From Trissonchulus latispiculum (Eukaryota; Nematoda; Enoplea; Enoplida; Ironidae): a stretch of 64,000 nucleotides of DNA. The notes under the pieces are model-generated. The model was not told where the DNA came from. It saw only the letters and a list, made by a program, of their open reading frames with translations, and ran no database searches. The DNA lies in the NCBI GenBank assembly GCA_030248195.1, contig JASAND010027724.1, positions 124,001 through 188,000 of the forward strand. The letters run 5' to 3'. Position numbers and translations under genes: made by a program. Position 1 is the stretch's first letter. Each line of letters opens with the position of its first letter. Of the stretch, positions 56,313 to 64,000 are shown in pieces.

Positions 56313-58287
56313 CTAAACCATCTTCTTAGATCTTACTGCCCAAACTCTAAGCAAATCTGCCGACTGCTGGAAACGCGAAACAGATGGATAGATATTCAAA
56401 AATGGAAAAAATCGCGAAACAAGATCAGCTAACGCAGCAACTTTATAGGGCCCAAAACTAACAACTTGAAAAGATTCAAAAAGAATTTCACGATCGCGCA
56501 AAATAGCTGGAAATTTGATAGAGAGCTTCCAATATTCAGGTTCTTCCAACTGAATACGATAGGAAGGATGAGACAAAGGCTCCAATTTATCCCATGTGAT
56601 GACAGGACTTGCATCAGAAAAAAAGAGTCTTTATAATCTCAAAATAATTGTCCATCGCAAAAGCAGTCAGTGAAAAGGGAGCATGGTTCAAAGTTTTCAA
56701 ATAATTGTCCCAATATTTGAAAGAACTGGTAAAATAAGGATTCAAAAGCGAAGAATCCAATTTTGAAGAAAAATCAGGCAAAGTCACCACCTGCCACTCA
56801 AATTCTGAGTAGACCCGCAATGGGACTGCCCTGCGGTCATTCAAAATAGCTGACCAAACTGCCTGATGGTAATGCGGGTCAATTTAATGTGGACCCTTGT
56901 ACTTAGGAGCCCCTAAAAGGGCACCATCATCAGTGGTAAGAGCCAGCGACGAGGTTTCATAGACCTGATTTCCCGATCCAGAGAAAACCCACTACGATGC
57001 GTAATATGCGGCGGTGGATCCGCATAAAAACGAGGAATCGATTTTTCCACCAAATAGCGCGCAGAATACTTATACAAAACTTGCTTCGAATTTGCAGGAT
57101 GTTCCCAAGGGGCCGCCGAACACTCAAATTGTTGATTCATGCTCGCAAAAGATAAGAAATGTTCATCAGGCCACCGAATCGTGTGAGACGGAGGCAATGT
57201 TGCAGGGTCCCTCAATGAAAAAGTCTGCAAAGGAATGACCAATTTCAATGGAGGCAAATGTTCATCTTTATGCTGTGGAAAATCGCGCTTAGCATACCTA
57301 GGATCAGTCGAAGGAGGTTGTGAGGCCTCCTGAGCCTCCGCAGATCCGGAAGTCCCAGGTTGTCCAGAAATGGACGAGGCCTCGTCCGAGCTAAAACGTA
57401 CCGTAGTACGTGAAGCCGGGACTGAAGAAGAGCGAGAAGGGCGATTTGCGCCCGGAGTAGGAGCAAACATAGGATCGGGAGTCAATCCCATTCCTGCAGA
57501 TGGAGTGCCGGCAGGCGGGACGCCCCCTTGCTCCGGAAATGTAGAACCCGGAAAAATAATTTGTAAAAGTTGAGTCATAGAAAAATCAGCGCGCGACATC
57601 AAAACGTAAACAATTTCAATAGTATCCCCATGGGGCTGGATGACCAATCCAGACCAACAAAAGTTCCTTAGAAAAACCCAACGAAGCGAGGACCGCAAAT
57701 TGAAGATCCTTCGAACCTTGAGGCATGCGGTGCCAAAATGCGTCAGAAAAAGACGTTTGAGCTGCAATAGGTAATGAGCCCAGCCCTGGAGTGAGAAAAT
57801 TTAAATGTGGCATATACCACTCAACCTGTGACTGACCCGCCTGTTGTAAATGCGGCTGATTTTGCACGTTCCAGATGGGGACTGTAGGGGAAGGGGAGGG
57901 AGAGGTAGGGGCGGAACGGGAGGAGGGACGGGGAAGGGACATACGCAGAGGGCAGCTCATACGCGGCTGAAAAGTGGAGGTGGGCGCCGACTGATTTCGT
58001 AGAAATTGAAAAGATTCACTAAAAGTAGGAGGGCGCACCACCCGTGTTTGAGTAGAAATAGCCGCTGCAGAAGTAAACGCAGATAAATTTGGACGTGGCG
58101 GAGCCGGCCAAGCTCCGAGTGGAGCTGGAACCGGCTGAGGCGACGGCTCGACAGCCATTTGCCCCGCCAAAGAAAGAGAATCAGACACTAAATTTGCGGG
58201 TAACAAAACTGAAGCAAGACGCGGGGGGCCCTTGTTCGGCCTGCAACGAAAGGCCAATTGAACACAGGGCTGATCTAAATTTACCAA
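56313..58287 (-). pseudogene. Accessory protein of Gypsy element III, middle region
   Basis: Minus-strand frames in series: 58287-57616, 57767-56913, 56844-56614 and 56585-56313. The first is Pro/Ser-rich with a globular end (MPQGSKDLQFAVLASLGFSK). The second is Pro/Ser/Gly-rich and then has a globular part (TIRWPDEHFLSFASMNQQF). The last two are aromatic-rich globular segments (FTSSFKYWDNYLKTLNHAPF; SFGPYKVAALADLVSRFFPF). Frames change near 57640, 56900 and 56610, so this copy needs at least three corrections to read through. No domain recognised. Position implies a linker and globular region between the exonuclease-like and NADAR domains. Confidence 0.6.
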
Positions 58288-58319
58288 TGAAAGAGAAGAA
58301 TTTTCATTTGAGTGAAACG

Positions 58320-60130
58320 CTACATCACCAAAGTGACTGTCGAAACACTAGTAACCGGTGGAAAAAGTTGATCCATAGTTTCATCTTGAGAGAGAGAGGT
58401 GGAAGGGGGAGGGGCAGGAGGAGCCGAGGAGTCCTCGGTCTCCATAGGGATAGCAACAGAAGGAGCCGGGGAAGGAATGGGAGTGGGGGGAATGATATTG
58501 ACCGAGGGAAGGGAGGAAAAAGAAGACGTTTGCGTCGAAAACGGCTCAGTAAGTGGCTGAAAATTTTCGGGAACTGGACCCGGAGTGCTGCAGGCAGCAC
58601 CTTCCTCGCCGACAACCGCAGCCGGTCCAGATGGAGCCAGAGGCAAATCCCGCTCGGTGCGGGACGAAGCCTCTACACCAGAAGAACCGACCTGCGATGG
58701 CTGAGCCAGCGACGAGGAAGGGCCTTCGAACACCGTCGAATCCGAGGGAGACTGATTTTCTTCCGTATAAACAACATGAAAAGCCGCTGCCGGCTGGTTT
58801 GACTGTTCCGAGAAAGGAGAGCGGGTAGCGGGTGGGATGAGAGGACGGAGGGGGGTAGAGGGAAAGGGCAAGTCCCCAGCTGGAACTTCCGCCTGAGAAG
58901 GTGGCCGCGAGGACACTTCCCATTTTGGAGGAGGCGTTTCTGGTCTGGGCTCATTTTCTGCATCAGAAGAATTTGAAGAGACATCCAGAATTTCTGAGGG
59001 AAGTCTCTCTGGCACCTCATGCTGCTCAGCAGCTTTTTCATCTAATTTGCGCTCCTCACGCTCTTTATCCGGTTTCGGAGCTTTCGGAGTAAACGTGTAT
59101 TCCGGTTCTTCACCGGCCAACTCAATTTGTTGCGCACTCGGAACCAAGACAGGATTCGGACGCTCTACCACAGAAGTCAACAAGTCAGAATTTAGCATAT
59201 CCTGGTCTGGCAAAAGTTCCAGAGGCGGAGATTTAGACAGAATTTTGACATCAACCAATTTTTGAGAGTGACGCCTGTCACCATCAATATGCGCGATCAA
59301 AAATTTAGTCAAAGGTCGAAAGGCAGGTTCATCCATAATATGCGCAAAAGCCGAGCCTTCAAAACGCCCCAAGGTGTCCAGCTGCGAAACTTGGCTCAAG
59401 GTTTTTGTGCGCTGCAGCAATTGGAAGTGCTCTGTAGAAAAAGAAGGACACGAATGCAGCAAGCGCTGTACAACCAAAACTAAATCAACCACATCTTTGA
59501 TCGCATACGCAATTTCAGTAGGCTTCAAAAAGGACATAAAACCGTGCGCCGAAATTTCCTTACACAAGCGCCCCGGATATTTGAGAACATGCTGCTGGAG
59601 CCACCCCATGGAAAGGTTCTCATGCAGTTTGGGAGGAGGGAGACACCGCTGATTATTCTCATCGAACCAAATATGCGGGCCCCGCATTGGATGTTCAGGA
59701 TCATTCTCGGGAGGGAGTCCCTTAAGGGCCATTCTGCGATAAGCAAAGCGATAAAAATGATTTATATCAACTAGCGAATTTCTGGCATCAATGCCAAGGT
59801 TACCCAAAATCCGGCGCGCATCCGACAAAGCGCCAACCGCCAAAACCGGAAACGGAGTGTTATACAGCAGCGGCTGTAATGCATAGCGTATCAATTTCCA
59901 CGATGGAACCTGAAGGTAGATGACGTGAACCATCACCACAGTGATTCTCAAGCTGGACTCAAACCGAGACTCGATGGTCGGATTCAAGGGGTCAATCGCT
60001 TCACGAAAGGCTGTGATATCCGTTGGGACCGCAAACTGTAAGGTCGTCGCAGACTGACCCGTAGGGATATCCAACCATTGCTGAGGATGACCCTCAACAT
60101 CCAGCACAAGGAAGCCCGCCTCCTTAGCCC
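58320..60130 (-). pseudogene. DEDDy 3'-5' exonuclease-like domain of the Gypsy element III accessory protein
   Basis: Numbered from the residue at 60107, motif I is VLDVEGHPQQW with Asp3 and Glu5, followed by ATTLQFAVPTDI. Motif II is PVLAVGALSDARRILGNLGI with Asp96, then SLVDINHFYRF. Motif III is LKPTEIAYAIKDVVDL with Tyr201 and Asp205, preceded by NLSMGWLQQHVL. This is the pattern of RNase D/WRN/EXD-type exonucleases (DEDDy), with all four acids and the Tyr retained. The domain spans ~1-215. Residues ~300-595 are a Pro/Ser/Glu-rich linker. Just upstream, a frameshift in a T-run (near 60137) joins it to the basic N-terminal part. The substrate (DNA or RNA) is unknown. The frame ends at 58320. 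Confidence 0.75.
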
Positions 60131-60734
60131 AAAAAACAAATTTTCAACCTCGCCGACAAGATACTGAATCTCAGTAATAATACAAGTAGCAGACCGTAAC
60201 TTTTCAGGCAAGAACGTAGCCTGATGAATGGTATTCAGCCAGTCTTCCCGCCAGCGTCTGTCAGCGGCGGAGCCAAAATCAATTTTTGGGGGAGGATTTT
60301 CTGCAAACACAAGACTCAAATCTCCTAACGAAATGGGAGGCAGCGGTTCGGTGTTAGATTTCCGTTTCTCTGAGCGTTCCCGTTTCCGAGACCGGCGCGA
60401 AGTCGCAGCTTTTTGTGGATGTTTCGCTTTCTGAGATTTCGAGGTCAGGGCCCGGAGAAGGGTCCGAAACTGTTTCGATATCAACTGTGACCTCCTCTGA
60501 GGTGTCTTTTTCAGACGACTGCTAGCTTGCATCTGATTCAGAAGTACGAGACTTTTTCGTCCGCTGAGAGCGGCGTAAAGGAATCTGAGAGCTAGGAGGG
60601 GCACCTACTTCTGAAAGGTTTTTCCAGTCCCTTGTCGCCCCTTTTTCCTGTAAAGTTTCTGACAACGGTTGCTCAGGACTAGACTCCCGTTCTGACGTTT
60701 CAGATTTATCTTGGTGACGGCGTTTTCGAACCAT
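60131..60734 (-). pseudogene. Accessory protein of Gypsy element III, basic N-terminal part
   Basis: The ATG at 60734 opens MVRKRRHQDKSETSERESSP, a charged, probably disordered and nuclear-type start, ending at a TAG (60522). A second frame from about 60530 continues with SSRLKKTPQRRSQL, KSQKAKHPQKAATSRRSRKR and a more globular stretch (RWREDWLNTIHQATFLPEKL) that leads into the exonuclease-like domain. A frameshift near 60530 joins the two. Arg/Lys clusters suggest nuclear localisation or nucleic-acid binding. The start is the first ATG after the 745-bp spacer behind integrase. Confidence 0.6.
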
Positions 60735-61479
60735 TTTTCTGCCCGACAGGCGCTGTGGCAGACTAACTGACCCTACACACTCAAATAATCAAAAATACCA
60801 CCTGATCAATTTTCCTGAACTGGTCCAGAAAACAAACCAAATGTGGACAAGAACCCCAGAAGGCCTCCTGACCACTGAACCAAAACAGGACTCACAACCA
60901 AACAAGTAACCAAACCAGCTCTGAAACAAAAATAAATATAGTGCATTACATAGAAGTGAAAAGAAAAGCCAAGTTCATTACGACAAACAGAAAAATTTAT
61001 AGAAAAATTAAACCCAGAGAAATAGAAACCATAATACAAAGAAACGTCAAAGAACGAGAACCACAAGGGTATCCGAAAGTACGTATTCAAGGAATTTCAA
61101 AGTTCAGTGCGTCAAAATTAATTAAGTACGTATTGTACAATTTAAGAGGATTCAAAAGTGGAATTTTAAAAGAATAAAAATGACGGCAGAATTTGTAAAA
61201 TTTAATCTAAGAGAGAATACGTATATACGTATACAAGAAAACATCCAAGAAAATCTATGGAAAAAGAATTTTATTTACCAAAAACGATAGGAACCAGGTT
61301 GGTGCCAAACGAGAATACACAAATATATAAGCGCCTAAAATAGTAAAAAGTAAGTAACAAAGTTAAGGGCTAAAACAAAGAAAAGATGAGATCACGCTAG
61401 AACAAAAGCTATAAAATGAACAAAAGACATAGGTGAGGCATACAGACAAAATACAAAAATACAGACAATACGACCGGAA
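60735..61479. other. Spacer between integrase and accessory region of Gypsy element III
   Basis: A-rich on the plus strand, no coding region. An internal promoter, splice acceptor or other device for expressing the accessory ORF might be here, but none is identifiable. Confidence 0.5.
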
Positions 61480-62635
61480 CTAGGTAAGGAATGGCTTTAG
61501 ACGGTTTACATGAATTTTCTCGGTAGGGGGATCCGTTTTTGTAGTAGACTGGATTTCAACATTAGGAGGCGCGAGAACTTTAACCACCCGGAACGGTCCC
61601 TCGAAGACTGGCAAGTATTTGCGGCTTGCACCCTTCGGTATATTCGCCTTTGCAATATCTTTCCATACTAGCATACCTTCTTTGTAATCAACTTTCTTAA
61701 CATTCGCATCATAATCGTTTTTACGCTTTTTCAAGATTTTTTCCATATGCTCCTTCAGTAGATCACGAGAAAAACGTAAGCGTTTACGCAGGTCTTGCAC
61801 GTATGACGAGTTGAAAGGTCTAGTTGTCGGATCAGGCATTTTCAAAAAGTTTTCAGAAAACAAACGAGGATCACGTCCATGCAAAAGATAGTATAGAGAC
61901 TCTTCGGTAGAGGCATATGGGGCTGCCCGATACACGAACAGCACCCAAGGGAGAAGGGTGTCCAACTCCCGCTCAAAAGCCAACATACATTTGCGTAAGA
62001 TGCCTTTAAGAGTACCATTTAGGCGTTCACAAGCACCATTCGACTGTGGGTGATATGCTGTAGTACGTACGTACTTTTCGTGTTCCCATAAGTTTACAAA
62101 GCTCATCCATAAGAGTAGAACAAAAAGGGGTGCCCCGATCAGTCAAAATTTCGCGAGGGGCCCCATGAACCGCAATAACTTGTTCCGCCAAAAGTTTTGC
62201 AATAGTATTGGTCTGTTCATTAGCCATAACGAAGGCCCACCCCCAACGCGTCAGAAAATCGACCATTACCAAAACTTTGCAGTGACTCGCGGAAGTAGTA
62301 GGAGCATGCATGACATCCATGCTGATCCTTTCGAATGGTGCCTCTACCGGAGTAAAAAATTTCATATAGGCTTGCGGCTTGCGAGGACCAGGGTTGCAAG
62401 CCGCACATACTTGGCAGCATTCGAGGAACCGTGTAACATCGCGAGACATAGTATCCCAGTAATATCTGGCGGCTATTATTCCCATCATTTTAGATCTCCC
62501 AACATGACAACCCCCCAAAAAGTCATTATGACATTCTTTAAGAACATATTGACGACAATCATTGGGGACCACAATAAGACGAATGGCATCAGGGAGGGGA
62601 ACTCCTTTCTTATCAGTTTGAAAACGGTATAGCAT
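61480..62635 (-). pseudogene. Integrase of Gypsy element III
   Basis: 62635-62075: zinc finger (KECHNDFLGGCHVGRSKMMG ... CCQVCAAC), core Asp in ISMDVMHAP, Asp in LTDRGTPFCSTLM. After a 4-bp frameshift at GTACGTACGTAC (~62065) the second frame (to 61480) gives TTAYHPQSNGACERLNGTLK with the catalytic Glu, LFVYRAAPYASTEESLYYLL and a C-terminal barrel GPFRVVKVLAPPNVEIQS ... IHVNRLKPFLT ending at a TAA. Integrase is complete apart from the frameshift. Confidence 0.92.
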
Positions 62636-62639
62636 GTCA

Positions 62640-64000
62640 TTTTCGTAGACGAATTTAGAGGCAGAACTACGTACGTACGAGGAAGTTTGTCATTTTGCAA
62701 AAATTCAATCATCGCAGAAGTGAACGGGTCAGCCTTAAGGGTCTCAGACCAAATTTCTTTTGCCGCGAGCATCGGCACAGGGTGACCCGGACCATCATCA
62801 GGACCCTCATCGTCTACAACGTCATCTAACAATGCAAAAAGATATTCCGGAATTTTCGGATATTCAGCAAAAACCCCGTCAATGGCAGGCGGATTGCGAG
62901 ATAATGCGTCCGCTGCCCCGTTGACTGAACCAGGTTTTTGAATAACACGAAAACGAAATTGTTCCATAAAAGCACGCCAACGGGCCACCCTCCCTTCAGC
63001 CGTCTTGGGTTGTGCGGCATCGCCCAGGATGTGTTCCAGGGCCTGATGGTCCGTGATCACGTCAAATTTGTGTAGAATCAAATAATGCTGAAAGTAGGAA
63101 ATTCCAAAAAAGATAGCGAGGGCCTCCAATTCAGTAACAGTGTAGTTCTTTTCAGATGCATGGAGGGCTCTGGCCGCGTACGCAACTGGGTGAAATTTTT
63201 CCTTATCGTCTGCCTGTTGTAAAGTGGCAGCTATACCCTGATAACTAGCGTCAGTAACAAGAGTAAAAGGTTTCGTAAAATTTGGATAAATCAAAACGGG
63301 TGCTGTAATTAATTTTTCCTTCAAAGTCTCGAAAGCAACTTGACAAGCAGAATCCCGGACAAATTCAGCACCTTTTTTCAAAAGTCGGGTCAAAGGATTA
63401 GCAATTTTGGCAAAATGAGGGACAAAACGACGATAATAGCCCGCTAGACCCAAAAAACTTTGAATATCTTTGACAGATTGAGGCACGGGAAATTGACGAA
63501 CCACCCGAATTTTGTTAGGATCGGTAGCAATGCCAAATTCTGAAAGAATATGACCCAAAAAGGCCATCTGTTTCCGTGCAAATTCGCATTTTGACAATTT
63601 TAGCAAAACATGCTCTTTTGCACAACGTTGAAAAATGTCAAGTAGACGCTGCAGGTGGTGATTCTGAGTTGGACTAGTAACTAGAATATCATCAATATAG
63701 ACAATAAACCCTTCCATAATACGATCAATTATCCGTTGGAAGGTACTGGGGGCGTTACACAACCCAAACGGCATAACTTTGAATTCATACAAACCAGAAT
63801 GGGTAATAAAGGCCGTTTTTTCCCGATCAGCAGGGTAAACCGGAATTTGATGAAAACCAGAAGCTAGATCCAATTTCGAAAAAATACAATGGCCCAAAAT
63901 AAGCTCAAAACGACCATCAATTCGGGGGAGAGGATAACAATCTTTCTTGGTGACAGAATTTAATTTACGATAATCGACACAAAGACGCCAATCCCCATCT
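62640..64000 (-). pseudogene. Reverse transcriptase and RNase H of Gypsy element III (partial)
   Basis: Open from the window edge, beginning WRLCVDYRKLNSVTKKDCYP. RT motifs: FSKLDLASGFHQIPVYP (first Asp), MPFGLCNAPSTFQRIIDRIM, catalytic FIVYIDDILVTSP. Then SFLGLAGYYRRFVPHFAKI, RNase H LVTDASYQGIAATLQQ, YTVTELEALAIFFGISYFQH, VITDHQALEHIL and VNGAADALSRNP. The frame leaves the integrase frame near 62670, at CGTACGTACGTA. Removing eight bases (two ACGT units) would restore it. It is otherwise intact over ~440 codons. Confidence 0.92.

Larger units (their letters stand above)
55602..64000 (-). mobile_element. Ty3/Gypsy retrotransposon III with accessory exonuclease/NADAR region, cut by the window end
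   Basis: On the minus strand, pol enters from beyond 64000 (RT, RNase H, integrase to 61480), then comes a 745-bp spacer, then accessory coding sequence (60734-55602). Gag, protease and the 5' LTR are outside the window. Pol has only two frameshifts, both in ACGT microsatellites. The accessory region has several frameshifts and one in-frame TAG. Orientation and continuous A-rich spacer style argue for one element, but no pair of LTRs is visible to prove that the accessory region lies inside it. Confidence 0.75.

Overview
The window looks like invertebrate (metazoan) nuclear DNA. It has spliced class C GPCR-type genes, a secreted leucine-rich-repeat protein, hAT, Copia, Gypsy and Polinton/adintovirus-type relics, a tRNA-derived element, and long AT-rich intergenic DNA. 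I cannot name the species. Most recognisable sequence is transposon-derived, and several elements are nested.

Layout. 1-3415 (-): a decayed Ty3/Gypsy element (I) cut by the window edge. 3.4-9.8 kb: AT-rich non-coding DNA with one GC-rich inverted-repeat element. 9.86-10.8 kb (+): a broken capsid-like gene of Maverick/adintovirus type split by a 202-bp MITE. 11.7-15.2 kb: a nested repeat complex with 160-bp, ~335-bp and ~46-bp tandem units. 15.46-16.75 kb (-): an intact secreted LRR gene. 17.4-19.1 kb: a diverged duplication. 21.5-22.9 kb: a Copia RNase H relic split by a 1.1-kb hAT element with an 8-bp target duplication. 23.3-28.45 kb (+): leader and Gag of a Gypsy element. 28.7-33.07 kb (-): a young Gypsy element with near-identical ~157-bp LTRs, a 5-bp target duplication and one 1333-codon gag-pol ORF, inserted into an accessory ORF that lies downstream of the pol of Gypsy element II (34.5-37.9 kb, -). 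38-39.8 kb: GC-rich and low-complexity small elements. 39.8-41.95 kb (-) and 48.54-51.64 kb (+): two divergent copies of a class C GPCR-like gene, one truncated after the nine-cysteine domain and one a pseudogene that keeps 7TM segments. 43.95 kb: a tRNA-like sequence. 55.6-64 kb (-): Gypsy element III.

The most unusual object is the accessory coding region of Gypsy element III (60734 down to 55602), downstream of the integrase in the position where env sits in env-bearing elements. It contains a DEDDy-type 3'-5' exonuclease-like domain (D-x-E, Asp, and Y-x3-D motifs all present) and, at its C-terminal end, a NADAR/YbiA-like domain, a family that removes ADP-ribose from guanine. I know of no described retrotransposon with this pair; an anti-host-defence role is a hypothesis. 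Element II has an accessory ORF in the same position after a spacer of similar size, so a third ORF may be typical of this lineage.

Most coding regions here are damaged. Only the 15.5-kb LRR gene and the 28.9-32.9-kb gag-pol ORF appear intact.
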